Both the position numbers and the translations under genes were made by a program. A stretch of DNA of 64,000 bases from CAVTUU01 sp045804965 (lineage in GTDB: Bacteria > Chloroflexota > Chloroflexia > Thermomicrobiales > UBA6265). The notes under the pieces are model-generated. The model ran no database searches and was not told the origin of the DNA. It saw only the letters and a list, made by a program, of their open reading frames with translations. This document shows, in pieces, positions 1 to 8,612 of the stretch. Where the stretch lies: assembly GCA_045804965.1 (NCBI GenBank), contig JBJMMD010000029.1, forward strand, positions 29,406 to 93,405. Direction: 5' to 3'. Positions within the stretch are counted from its first letter, which is position 1. Each line of letters opens with the position of its first letter.

Positions 1-116
1 GGACGATGGCATGCGGTCTCGGCGCTTGTTTAGGGTGTGTCGTCGAAACAAAACACGGCATGCAAACATCGTGCATTCAAGGTCCCGTTTATGATATGGA
101 CGATCTGGTCTGGTAG
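1..116 (+). CDS. pyrK: Dihydroorotate dehydrogenase electron-transfer subunit PyrK, 3' end only
   Basis: The frame open from base 3 ends at TAG 114-116 and encodes the last 37 residues of a protein cut by the window edge. Four cysteines occur as CGLGACLGC followed by SC about 15 residues later, and the tail reads QGPVYDMDDLVW. This is the C-terminal [2Fe-2S] ligand pattern and the closing 'DGPVF' stretch of PyrK, the subunit that passes electrons from dihydroorotate dehydrogenase to NAD+. A class 1B pyrD follows 21 bases later, which is the partner expected for PyrK. The N-terminal FAD/NAD domains lie outside the window. Confidence 0.85.
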   Translation, partial: TMACGLGACLGCVVETKHGMQTSCIQGPVYDMDDLVW

Positions 117-137
117 CGGCGTCGAGGTGACGGTTTC

Positions 138-1142
138 GTGATGAAGCAACAAACGGACGGAAACCGGCTCGCCGTCGATCTCGCTCCCAAGAATCCTCGC
201 GAGTTGCAATTGGTCAATCCCGTTATCGCCGCCTCCGGATGCTTTGGATACGGACAAGAATATGCTCAGATCATCGACGTCCAACGCCTGGGTGCCTTTG
301 TCAGCAAAGGAATAACACCGCGACCGCGGTCAGGCAATCCGATGCCGCGAGTCGTCGAAACGCCTGGGGGCATGTTGAACGCTATCGGGCTGCAGAATCC
401 CGGCATTCACGGTTTCCTGAAGAAGTATCCGCAGATCTGGGCAAACTGGCAGGTGCCTGCCATTGTGAATATCTCGGCCGAATCAGTCGAGGACTATGCA
501 ATGATGGCGGCCCTGCTCGACGAAGCCCCAGGCATCGCCGGAATTGAAGTCAACATCTCTTGTCCAAATATCGCGGCCGGCGGCTACTGCTTCGGTTGGG
601 ATCCAGACATGTCGGCTGAAGTCACGCGGGCCGTAAAACGGGCAACGACGTTACCAGTCATTGTCAAGTTGAGTCCGGGCGCGACCGACGTCGTGGCAAT
701 CGCTGAGGCCGTCGAAGAAGCCGGCGCAGACGCGATTTCGCTGATCAATACCCTCGTCGGGATGGCAATCGATGCGCGGACCCGGCAGCCGGTTCTCGCC
801 AACATTACCGGCGGGCTCTCGGGCCCGGCGGTGAAGCCGATTGCGCTGCGCATGGTCTATCAAGTCGCCGCTGCAGTGCGCGTGCCTGTTATTGGCATGG
901 GCGGCATATCCGGCTTGACTGACGCGCTGGAGTTCTTCATGGCTGGCGCCAGCGCGATTCAAATTGGCACCGCGATATTTGTCCAACCGAGCATGATCAT
1001 TCGGCTGATCGACGACCTTGGCGAGTGGCTGCACCGCGAGGGTGTTTCAACGATCGGCGAAATCGTCGGCGTTGCCCATCCTTACCGCGAGGGTCAAAAG
1101 CAACGTGACCTTGCTCCTGAGAAGGCAGTAGCGGCCGGATGA
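138..1142 (+). CDS. pyrD: Dihydroorotate dehydrogenase, class 1B catalytic subunit
   Basis: Oxidises dihydroorotate to orotate in de novo pyrimidine synthesis, with FMN bound in a cytosolic TIM barrel. The 334-residue protein has the length of the family. The motif NISCPN carries the active-site cysteine that marks class 1 enzymes (class 2 has serine), and VIGMGGISG plus the SAIQIGTAIF stretch form the FMN phosphate site near the C-terminus. The electron-transfer partner PyrK lies directly upstream, so class 1B (NAD-linked) is the natural assignment. GTG 138 and ATG 141 are adjacent possible starts. The stop overlaps the next gene as ATGA, which indicates translational coupling. Confidence 0.93.
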   Translation: MMKQQTDGNRLAVDLAPKNPRELQLVNPVIAASGCFGYGQEYAQIIDVQRLGAFVSKGITPRPRSGNPMPRVVETPGGMLNAIGLQNPGIHGFLKKYPQIWANWQVPAIVNISAESVEDYAMMAALLDEAPGIAGIEVNISCPNIAAGGYCFGWDPDMSAEVTRAVKRATTLPVIVKLSPGATDVVAIAEAVEEAGADAISLINTLVGMAIDARTRQPVLANITGGLSGPAVKPIALRMVYQVAAAVRVPVIGMGGISGLTDALEFFMAGASAIQIGTAIFVQPSMIIRLIDDLGEWLHREGVSTIGEIVGVAHPYREGQKQRDLAPEKAVAAG

Positions 1143-2191
1143 AGTATCTCCTCGGGCTGCTCGTCTTCGTCCCGATCGCGCTCATTCTTGATCTTGGCGA
1201 CATTGGCGGCCACCCGGCCGTTTTTGTCACCTCCGCTGCGGCAATGATCCCGCTCGCGGCGGTATTGGGCAGAGCGACGGAAGAAGTCGCGGTCTATACG
1301 GGTCCAAAAGTAGGCGGACTGTTGAACGCAACGCTTGGCAACGCCGCCGAGCTTATCATCACGATCGTGGCATTGCGGGAAGGATTGGTTGACGTCGTCA
1401 AGGCGAGCATTGCGGGCTCGATTATTGGCAATATCCTCGTCGTGCTCGGATTTTCGGCGCTCCTGGGTGGGCTCAAGCATGGCACGCAAACGTTCAACCC
1501 AATGACGGCGAGCACGAACGCGACGTTGATGTCGCTCGCGGTCGTATCGTTAACAATCCCCGCGGTGTTCTCCTTGGGGGGAGACTCCGGGCCAACCAAA
1601 CATGATCTCGAGCTCCTGAGCGACTGGATGGCCGGCATTCTGATCGCTTTGTACGGTCTATACTTGCTCTTCACGTTTGTGACGGCGCGTTCGCCGGGAC
1701 AACAAGAAGTGACCGAGCACGGACAGGCAACCATGAGCCTGACCACCGCGATTGTCGTGCTGGCGATTGCGACCGGCGCGATCGTGGTCATGAGCGAGAT
1801 CCTTGTCGGGGCGATCGAACCTACCGCGAAAGCATGGGGACTCTCCGACCTCTTTATCGGCGTCATGCTCGTACCACTCATCGGTAACATCGCAGAGCAC
1901 CTTGTCGCGGTTCAAGTTGCAATGGCGAACAAGATGGAGCTTGCGATTGGCATCGCCGTTGGTTCTGGCCTGCAGATTGCACTCTTCGTCACGCCTGTGC
2001 TCGTGCTCTTCGGGGCGATCTTCGGTCATAAGATGACGCTTGTCTTCAATGGCTATGAGCTCGCCGCGCTGGTGGCGGCAACACTCATCGCCGTTTTGAT
2101 ATCGGTCGATGGTGAGTCGAACTGGCTGGAAGGCGCTGAACTGATCTCGCTCTACGCGATGCTCGGCATCGCGTTCTATTTCGTTCCCTAG
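1139..2191 (+). CDS. cax: Calcium/proton antiporter, CaCA family (Cax)
   Basis: An integral membrane protein of 350 residues with about ten hydrophobic segments. The two hallmark alpha repeats of the Ca2+:cation antiporter superfamily are visible as GNAAELI (residues 67-73) and GNIAEHL (249-255); their glutamates bind the cation. The family exchanges cytosolic Ca2+ for protons across the membrane. The gene starts inside the pyrD stop codon (ATGA) and pyrE follows 11 bases after its stop, so it sits in the middle of a pyrimidine operon with which it shares no evident pathway. Substrate is inferred from family only. Confidence 0.88.
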   Translation: MKYLLGLLVFVPIALILDLGDIGGHPAVFVTSAAAMIPLAAVLGRATEEVAVYTGPKVGGLLNATLGNAAELIITIVALREGLVDVVKASIAGSIIGNILVVLGFSALLGGLKHGTQTFNPMTASTNATLMSLAVVSLTIPAVFSLGGDSGPTKHDLELLSDWMAGILIALYGLYLLFTFVTARSPGQQEVTEHGQATMSLTTAIVVLAIATGAIVVMSEILVGAIEPTAKAWGLSDLFIGVMLVPLIGNIAEHLVAVQVAMANKMELAIGIAVGSGLQIALFVTPVLVLFGAIFGHKMTLVFNGYELAALVAATLIAVLISVDGESNWLEGAELISLYAMLGIAFYFVP

Positions 2192-2202
2192 TGAGTTGAC
2201 TG

Positions 2203-2796
2203 ATGCCAGCAAACGACTTCGACTTATTGAATGTTTTGCGCGAGGCCGGCGCATTGAAAAGCGGGCATTTCCTGCTCTCCTCAGGCCGGCATAGTGATCA
2301 GTACATTGAAAAATTCGACCTGCTGCGAAATCCGCGGGCGACGGAGCAAGCGTGTCAGGCAATCGCCGAGCTATTTCGGTTGAGCGCAGTCGATGTCGTC
2401 GTCGGTCCGACCACGGGAGGAATCATTCTCGCCTTCGAAGTTGGCCGGCAGCTCGGATGTATGGCCGCATACGCCGAACGCAAAACCGACGGTTCGCCGG
2501 GACGAGAGATTCGGCGAGGAACCACATTCTCTCCGGGCCAGAAAGTGCTTGTGGTCGACGACATTCTGACTACGGGTGGATCGGTGCGCGAGACCCTCAC
2601 TGCGCTCAAGCATCAGCCGGTTGACATCATTGCCGTCGCGGTGCTGGTCGATCGTAGCGGAGGCAAGGTTTCGTTTGGAGCCACGCCGCTGGTTGCGCTC
2701 TCGACGCTCGATGTGAAGACTTGGGATCCGTGCGATTGCGACTTGTGTGCAAAGGGGATACCAGTAATTAAACCAGGCACGACCAACGTCGTTTGA
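2203..2796 (+). CDS. pyrE: Orotate phosphoribosyltransferase
   Basis: Transfers phosphoribosyl from PRPP to orotate to give OMP, the step after PyrD. The 197-residue protein has the type I phosphoribosyltransferase PRPP loop VVDDILTTGGS (residues 117-127), and an early SGRHSDQYIEK segment typical of OPRTases. An additional CDCDLC cysteine cluster near the C-terminus is seen in some bacterial PyrE proteins. It is the last gene of the rightward pyr group and converges on the small minus-strand gene ending 13 bases later. No clear hairpin terminator separates them. Confidence 0.92.
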   Translation: MPANDFDLLNVLREAGALKSGHFLLSSGRHSDQYIEKFDLLRNPRATEQACQAIAELFRLSAVDVVVGPTTGGIILAFEVGRQLGCMAAYAERKTDGSPGREIRRGTTFSPGQKVLVVDDILTTGGSVRETLTALKHQPVDIIAVAVLVDRSGGKVSFGATPLVALSTLDVKTWDPCDCDLCAKGIPVIKPGTTNVV

Positions 2797-2808
2797 CCGA
2801 AAATTTTC

Positions 2809-3027
2809 TCACTCGCTTTGGCGCGTCGCGTGCTCGATCCGAATCCGGAGCTCATCACGTTGGGCGAGTAAATCATCTAGCCGTTGCTGGATTTGTTCGA
2901 GAATTTCTGGCCGCGGGCGGACATTGTATTCGTCTCGAAGCTCAATGATCATTTGGGCGATGCGCGCAATCGTGCGCACGACGTGAATCGGGTCATCCTC
3001 GCGCGACGGAAAGGAATATCCACTCAT
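2809..3027 (-). CDS. Small helical protein of unknown function downstream of ligA
   Basis: A 72-residue, charged, mostly helical protein. The C-terminal two thirds (PEILEQIQQRL onward) look like a coiled coil. ATG 3027 is preceded by AGGAG at about 8 bases, so I prefer it to the in-frame GTG at 3054. It begins about 30 bases after the ligA stop on the same strand and is probably cotranscribed with ligA. I do not recognise the family; the size loosely recalls small nuclease subunits such as XseB, but no motif supports that. Confidence 0.6.
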   Translation of the reverse strand: MSGYSFPSREDDPIHVVRTIARIAQMIIELRDEYNVRPRPEILEQIQQRLDDLLAQRDELRIRIEHATRQSE

Positions 3028-3057
3028 CCACGTTGCTCCTGACCCTGATTCCACGCT

Positions 3058-5112
3058 TTAGCCTGCGTCATCGCCCTTGTCCTCGCTCGGATCCGGTCCG
3101 CTCAACATTTCCATCAGTTGCTTTTCGTTGATAATCGGCACGCCAAGCTCGCGCGCGCGATCTGCCTTGCTTCCGGCGTCCTCGCCGGCAACGACATACG
3201 ACGTCTTCTTCGAGACTGAACTTGCGACGCTCGCGCCCGCGCGCCGAAGCCGTTCCTCCGCTTGCGGCCGGGTCAGCAGATCCAATCGCCCGGTCAAGAC
3301 AATCGTCATCCCGCCGAGCTGTTTCCCGACGGCGCCGTTATCCCTAGAATCCGTCAGGTTGACCCCGGCTGCTCTCAGTTTTTCAATGATCTCGATGTTT
3401 CGTGGCTCTTGGAAGAAATCATAAACGCTCCGGGCAACAACTTCACCAATTCCTCCTACGGCGTTGATTTCGTCGAGCGAAGCAGATGCGACCGCATCGA
3501 TCGAACCAAAGCGATCGATTAGCAACTCTGCTGTACGTTCGCCCACATGACGAATGCCGAGCGCATTTAGCACGCGGTCGGCGGGCCGTTGCTTGCTTCG
3601 TTCGACCGCAGCTTTCAGGTTTTCTGCGCTTTTCTCGCCCAGGCCTTCCAACTCAGAAATGGCTTGCCAATCGAGCCAGTAGATGTCGGCCGCATCATGC
3701 AGCCAACCCAACTCGACGAAGCGGTCCGTGAGCTTCAGGCCGAGACCGTCGATATCCATCGACGTGCGTGAAACGAAGTGATGCAGATGTTCTTTGAGCT
3801 GGGCCGGACAAGCCGCGTTCGTGCAATAGCGCATAGCGGCGCCAGGTTCACGATGAGTTGGAGCGGCGCAGACCGGACACTTCTCCGGCATCTTGAACGG
3901 TTTCTCTTTGCCCGTCCGCCGCTCGGTGACTACCGCCACGATTTGGGGAATGACGTCTCCTGCCCGTTGCACGACGACCGTGTCGCCAATTCGAATATCC
4001 TTGCGAGCGATCTCGTCTTCGTTGTGCAAGGTGGCCCGCTGCACGGTCACACCTCCGATATTGACCGGGATCAGGATCGCCAGCGGATTCAACGTTCCGG
4101 TCCGGCCGACGTTGATCACGATGTCTTCGAGTTTCGTCGTTTTCTGAATGGCCGGAAACTTGTAGGCCGTCGCCCAACGCGGTTCCCGCGAAACGTACCC
4201 GATCTCCTCTTGCAAGCGGACGTTATTGACCTTGACGACGACGCCATCGATTTCGAAGTCAAGTGTGGTTCGTAACTGCTGCCATTCCTCGCATCGCGCC
4301 CACGCGCTATCCAAGTCCTCGTGCAGTTGCGCGCCCGGTGACGAGTGAAACCCGAACCCGCGGAGCATTTCGAGCGCTTCCATGTGCGTTCTTGGCGACG
4401 GAGCGCCTTGGATATAACCAACGCCATACGTGAACATGCGCAGAGGACGCGAGGCAGTTATCCGCTGATCGAGTTGGCGCAACGATCCCGCCGCCGAGTT
4501 GCGCGGATTCATGAACGGCGTGCTGCCCGCCTCGATGATCCGGTCGTTCAACGCTTCAAAGTCCTTCGTGCGCATATAGACTTCGCCGCGGACTTCGATC
4601 ACTGGCGGGATGGGAAACCGCTCGGAGGTGCGGAGGCGAAGCGGAATCGTCTTGATCGTCCTCAAGTTCGCGGAGATGTTCTCGCCGATGACTCCGTCGC
4701 CGCGCGTCGCGCCGTGGTCGAATACCCCGTCAATGTACGTGAGAGCTACCGCGAGGCCATCGATCTTGGGTTCAGTGACAAAAGTCAGCGGCACTTGGCC
4801 CGCATATCGGGCGGCGCGCTGGGCCCAGGCGCGAAGTTCCGGCTCGCTGAAGACGTTACTTAGCGAGAGCAGTGGAATCGGATGCTCGACTTTCGCAAAC
4901 GCCGATTGTGGAACCGAACCGACGCGCTGCGTGGGCGAGTCCGCGGTGACGAGTTCGGGACGTTCCGCTTCGAGCGCCCGAAGTTCCCGCATCGCTTCGT
5001 CGTATTCGGCATCGGAGACGGACGGCCGGTCGAGAACGAAGTATTCGTAATTCCAACGGTCGATCGAGTGCCGCAGCTCCTCAACGCGACGCAAAACCGC
5101 GTCGTCGCTCAT
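3058..5112 (-). CDS. ligA: NAD+-dependent DNA ligase
   Basis: Seals nicks in duplex DNA using NAD+, in replication and repair. The 684-residue protein shows all domains in order: N-terminal Ia domain with the NYEYFVLD...SDAEYD pattern, adenylation domain with the KIDG motif (residues 116-119, K116 receiving AMP), OB fold, a four-cysteine zinc finger (C412, C415, C430, C435), helix-hairpin-helix repeats (GLGEKSAENL, GIRHVGERTA, VGGIGEVVA) and a C-terminal BRCT domain from about residue 597. It is divergent from the exonuclease-GIY-YIG gene at 5251 and is followed by a small gene on the same strand. Confidence 0.97.
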   Translation of the reverse strand: MSDDAVLRRVEELRHSIDRWNYEYFVLDRPSVSDAEYDEAMRELRALEAERPELVTADSPTQRVGSVPQSAFAKVEHPIPLLSLSNVFSEPELRAWAQRAARYAGQVPLTFVTEPKIDGLAVALTYIDGVFDHGATRGDGVIGENISANLRTIKTIPLRLRTSERFPIPPVIEVRGEVYMRTKDFEALNDRIIEAGSTPFMNPRNSAAGSLRQLDQRITASRPLRMFTYGVGYIQGAPSPRTHMEALEMLRGFGFHSSPGAQLHEDLDSAWARCEEWQQLRTTLDFEIDGVVVKVNNVRLQEEIGYVSREPRWATAYKFPAIQKTTKLEDIVINVGRTGTLNPLAILIPVNIGGVTVQRATLHNEDEIARKDIRIGDTVVVQRAGDVIPQIVAVVTERRTGKEKPFKMPEKCPVCAAPTHREPGAAMRYCTNAACPAQLKEHLHHFVSRTSMDIDGLGLKLTDRFVELGWLHDAADIYWLDWQAISELEGLGEKSAENLKAAVERSKQRPADRVLNALGIRHVGERTAELLIDRFGSIDAVASASLDEINAVGGIGEVVARSVYDFFQEPRNIEIIEKLRAAGVNLTDSRDNGAVGKQLGGMTIVLTGRLDLLTRPQAEERLRRAGASVASSVSKKTSYVVAGEDAGSKADRARELGVPIINEKQLMEMLSGPDPSEDKGDDAG

Positions 5113-5250
5113 ACGACTCGTGTCTCCCCTGGCAATGTGCTATATATCGCACAACCGTTCTGAACGTACGCTTCAAGCGATTCTAGCATAGCCCGTAGGC
5201 CTTCCTACGCTCAGCAAATTGCCTCGAGTATCGCCCACGGAGTTCCCGCA
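5113..5250. promoter_or_regulatory. Divergent ligA / DnaQ-Cho intergenic region with a GAACGTAC motif
   Basis: This 138-base gap must hold promoters for both flanking genes. On + a TATATA box at 5141-5146 could be a -10, and 15 bases after it lies GAACGTACGCTT (5162-5173), which resembles a GAAC-N4-GTTC box with a poor right half. The same GAACGTAC octamer occurs upstream of ftsK and recR. No convincing -35 was found for either direction. Confidence 0.35.
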
Positions 5251-7269
5251 GTGGCCTTCGAGACGACCGGAACCGAGGACAGTTCGTCGGCTCCTAACGA
5301 CCGGCATTACCTCGCCCTAATCGAGCGTGCTGCCGAGTATGTGCAGCAACGAGGCGGGTCCGTTCACGAAGATGAATTAATCATCCATGTCTTCGGCGCC
5401 GGGAGTTCGACGTCGCTCTGGCGACCGTTGCTGCACAACGTGCTCGGCGACCACCCGCAGATCCAACTCTTCCCGGACGGCTATTGGCGGCATCCACACG
5501 CATTCGACGACGTCGCGACGAGCGGGTGTCTCGATTTCGTCGCCATCGACGTCGAGACGACTGGTCTCGGTCCCTCGCGTCATCGGGTCATCGAATTCGC
5601 AGCCATTCGGTTCCGTGGAGGGATCGAACAGGAGCGATTCGAGACACTTATCCAACCGGATCGGCGTGTGCCTAAGTACATCACGAAGCTCACTGGACTC
5701 ACCGATGGTCATCTTGATGACGCGCCACGCTTTGCCGACATCGCATACCAGGTTGTCCAATTTCTTGGAAGCGAAACGATTATTGGACACAATGTCGGGT
5801 TCGACTTCTCGTTTCTCAACGCCGAATTAAAGCGCCTCGAACGTCCGACACTGATCAACGACCGCGTCGACGTCATGTTTCTCGGGATGAAGCTTGTACC
5901 CGGATTGCGCCGGCCCACGCTCGAACGGCTCGCGAACTCGCTCGGCTTGGCTACAACGAGAGTGCACCGAGCAGGCGAAGACGCGCGGTTGGCCGGTCTC
6001 GCGGCAGGACGCCTGAGCGAGATCGCTGCTCAAGCGGGCGATGGCTCACTCGAGCGCCTGCTTTCTCTCTCCAGTCCGATTGCCAAGCTGCCGAAAGACG
6101 GCGTAGGACGGGCACGATCGGTCATGGATCGCGACTTGCTCGTCAATGTCCCGAAACGCCCAGGCGTCTATCTCATGCTTGATTCGTTCGACCACGTGAT
6201 CTACGTCGGCAAGGCGAAGAACCTGCGCGACCGCGTCTCGTCCTATTTTTCGCAACCGCTTGGCTATACCCGCAAGATGGACGGTTTGGCCGAGTCAATG
6301 GTAAAGATCGATGTCGAAGTGACCGGTTCCGAGCTCGAAGCGCTCATGCTCGAATCGCAGCTAATTAAGCGCTACCAGCCCCGCTACAACACGGCCCTGC
6401 GTTCCTTCGAGCACTATCCTTACATCCGGATTGACGTTTCGAACCCATGGCCCCATGTCACACTCGTAGGTGACCGCAAGCCCGACGGCGCCCGCTATTT
6501 CGGACCGTTCCGCAGTACGTCCTCGGCGAGAAAAACGGTCGACCTGATCAACTCAGTCTTGCCGCTTCGTACCTGTAGCCGGAGCTTCAAGAATGCCCGA
6601 AGCTACGGCTCCCCGTGTATTCAACTCGATCTCGGTCGCTGCCTGGGGCCGTGCCTTGGCCGCGCCGACAGCGAAATCTACCGCCGCCACGTGCGCAAAG
6701 TGACCAGTTTTCTCGAAGGAGACTCCGAAATATTGCGTGAGGAAATCTGGTCAGGGCTGGAAGAGGCGGCCGCGCGATTGGACTTTGAGAAGGCGCGGCG
6801 ACTGCGAGATGAACTCTTACAAGCGGAAGCACTTTCCCAGGCACAAGCTCGCCTCCTGGAAGCCGAGCAATCGCACACGCTCCTCTTGGTCCAGCCATCT
6901 GCGGAACCGAACGCGCGCGAAGTCTTCCTCGTGATCCGAGGTCGGCTCTGGGCGCAAGTGCGGGCCGATATGGGCCGGGGACCACGAACGCTCGCCGTGC
7001 GGCTCGAAGCGTCGTGGAACCGGGCAACGTCCTCTTCCATCTCACCGGTGGACTACGACACGATCGACGAAGCGAACATCCTCAACCGCTGGCTCTTTCG
7101 GTATGCCGGCCATCCAGCGATCTTGGCGATCGAACCGCCTGACAAACCTGACTGGAAGGATTTATCGAGCAGAGCGTTCGCTTTGAGTGTTGAGGACTTG
7201 GAGTTCAACGATCGCGACGCGTCAAGCGAAATCGACGAAGTGCTGGCGGAGGCTTCGTTAACGCCATAG
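5251..7269 (+). CDS. DEDDh exonuclease fused to a UvrC/Cho-type GIY-YIG endonuclease
   Basis: A 672-residue two-nuclease fusion. Residues about 95-255 form a DnaQ-like 3'-5' exonuclease with all catalytic residues: D100 and E102 (AIDVETTG), D185 (HNVGFDF), H239 and D244 (HRAGEDAR). Residues about 300-380 form a GIY-YIG nuclease domain (RPGVYLM, then VIYVGKAKNLRDRV) like the N-terminal half of UvrC and the E. coli nuclease Cho. A UvrB-interaction-like helical segment (RLDFEKARRLRDEL) follows near residue 515. The UvrC C-terminal RNase H and HhH domains are absent. Similar fusions are known in actinobacteria. The likely role is 3' incision at lesions. GTG start with GGAG 9 bases upstream; divergent from ligA. 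Confidence 0.88.
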   Translation: MAFETTGTEDSSSAPNDRHYLALIERAAEYVQQRGGSVHEDELIIHVFGAGSSTSLWRPLLHNVLGDHPQIQLFPDGYWRHPHAFDDVATSGCLDFVAIDVETTGLGPSRHRVIEFAAIRFRGGIEQERFETLIQPDRRVPKYITKLTGLTDGHLDDAPRFADIAYQVVQFLGSETIIGHNVGFDFSFLNAELKRLERPTLINDRVDVMFLGMKLVPGLRRPTLERLANSLGLATTRVHRAGEDARLAGLAAGRLSEIAAQAGDGSLERLLSLSSPIAKLPKDGVGRARSVMDRDLLVNVPKRPGVYLMLDSFDHVIYVGKAKNLRDRVSSYFSQPLGYTRKMDGLAESMVKIDVEVTGSELEALMLESQLIKRYQPRYNTALRSFEHYPYIRIDVSNPWPHVTLVGDRKPDGARYFGPFRSTSSARKTVDLINSVLPLRTCSRSFKNARSYGSPCIQLDLGRCLGPCLGRADSEIYRRHVRKVTSFLEGDSEILREEIWSGLEEAAARLDFEKARRLRDELLQAEALSQAQARLLEAEQSHTLLLVQPSAEPNAREVFLVIRGRLWAQVRADMGRGPRTLAVRLEASWNRATSSSISPVDYDTIDEANILNRWLFRYAGHPAILAIEPPDKPDWKDLSSRAFALSVEDLEFNDRDASSEIDEVLAEASLTP

Positions 7270-7328
7270 GCAATGAAAACGGCGCTACATTTCGAGCCTC
7301 CGAAGAAAAGAAAGTTCCTGTCTTCCCT

Positions 7329-7358
7329 TTGAGCGTCGCTGCGCACGTCACGTATACT
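7329..7358 (+). promoter_or_regulatory. Predicted promoter of the uracil-DNA glycosylase gene
   Basis: TTGAGC (7329-7334) and TATACT (7353-7358) are separated by 18 bases. The GTG start at 7399 lies 40 bases downstream, behind an AGGGGA ribosome site. Confidence 0.6.
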
Positions 7359-7398
7359 CACTGATCGTTTAGCCGTCACTTTTGAGGTCGAGGGGAAC

Positions 7399-8028
7399 GT
7401 GGCTGAAGATAAGTCCAAGATTGAACTCGACGCTGTCGCCGCGGAAGTCGTAGTTTGTCCGAAGTGCGAGCTTTCGCGGAGTCGGACGCATGCCGTTCCC
7501 GGTGACGGAAACCCGCACGCGCGGACGATGTTGATCGGCGAGGGTCCGGGGTGGCATGAGGATCAGCAGGGCCTTCCGTTCGTCGGCAACGCCGGCAAGT
7601 TTCTCAATGAGCTGCTCGAAATTGGCGGATTGAAGCGCGAGGACGTGTTCATCACGAACGTGGTGAAGTGTCGTCCGCCCGGCAATCGCGATCCCATGCC
7701 GGATGAAATCGCCGCGTGCGCTCCGTATTTGGAACGGCAAATCGCGGCGATCGATCCTGATGTCATCGTTACGCTCGGTCGATTTTCGATGAGCCGGTGG
7801 TTTCCTGGTGAGCGAATCTCGAAAATTCACGGACAGCCAAAGCGGGTAGAAGGTCGGCTTGTGGTGCCTATGTATCACCCCGCGGCGGCGCTACATCAAG
7901 CGGCGTTGCGCAGCGCCATCGAAGAGGATTTTAAGAAACTCCCAAAGTGGCTCGCAGAGGCAACCCGCGACCGCGAAATCACTGAGAAGGCGGACGAGCC
8001 ACCCGCATCGCAAATGAGCATGTTTTAG
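7399..8028 (+). CDS. Uracil-DNA glycosylase, family 4 (iron-sulfur)
   Basis: Removes uracil from DNA as the first step of base excision repair. The 209-residue protein has four cysteines placed as in [4Fe-4S] family 4 enzymes (C20, C23, C91, C107), the uracil-pocket motif GEGPGWHEDQQG...PFVG (from residue 48) and the second active-site motif HPAAAL (H160). The C-terminus ends SQMSMF; QMSMF fits the loose sliding-clamp-binding pattern QxxLF/QLSLF, which would tether the enzyme to the replication clamp (inference). GTG start, AGGGGA upstream, own promoter at 7329-7358. Confidence 0.92.
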   Translation: MAEDKSKIELDAVAAEVVVCPKCELSRSRTHAVPGDGNPHARTMLIGEGPGWHEDQQGLPFVGNAGKFLNELLEIGGLKREDVFITNVVKCRPPGNRDPMPDEIAACAPYLERQIAAIDPDVIVTLGRFSMSRWFPGERISKIHGQPKRVEGRLVVPMYHPAAALHQAALRSAIEEDFKKLPKWLAEATRDREITEKADEPPASQMSMF

Positions 8029-8059
8029 AAAAGTCAGAGTAATTTCAGGGTCTTCTCCG

Positions 8060-8530
8060 GTTCGTCTCATCTTCTTCGACTTTGTCGCTGAAGTTGGCAA
8101 TAACAGTATCTCCTCGAATACGAGGAGGACATCATTGTGGTCGACTACGGCGTTGCATTTCCGCAAGAGGTCGAGCTCGGAATTGACTTGGACCCGCCTG
8201 ATATCTCGTATCTGCGCGAGCGCGCGGCCAACGTGCGGGCGATATTCATCACCCACGGGCACGAGGACCATATCGGCGCGCTCCCCTACCACCTCACTGA
8301 GATCAACGCGCCGGTCTACGCCACGAAACTGACGCTTGGCCTTTCCGGGCCAAACTCGAAGAAGCAAAGCTGGCCGCCCGTGCCGATTTACGGGAGCTTA
8401 ATCCAACGAGCACTGGGCCAGTTCAAGCTGGAGCGTTCAGCGTCGAACCCTTTCGGGTTTGCCACAGCATTCCGGATGTTGAAGACGGCGATGGGCTGGC
8501 GCAGATCTTTCGACTATCGCTCAGGATGAC
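8060..8530 (+). pseudogene. Decayed ribonuclease J / metallo-beta-lactamase gene
   Basis: Three reading-frame pieces line up with the N-terminal part of RNase J. The first (from 8060) reads VAEVGNN. The second (around 8108-8340) reads YLLEYEEDIIVVDYGVAFP, then THGHEDHIGALPY and ATKLTLGL. The third, one frame over (from about 8341), reads RAKLEEAKLAARADL, FSVEPFRVCHSIPD. The metal-binding HGHEDH is intact but two frameshifts break the frame, and everything after about residue 160 of the usual 550 is missing. A 130-codon ORF starting at 8137 is a fragment of this remnant rather than a separate gene. A functional RNase J is presumably encoded elsewhere. Confidence 0.75.
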
Positions 8531-8612
8531 GGTAGGGGGCGCTCAGCAACTTTTAGATGGGGAGAATGCGCTTGCCCGCGCTCGAACGCGTTAAAGAGCG
8601 GTTGGCGAGCTC

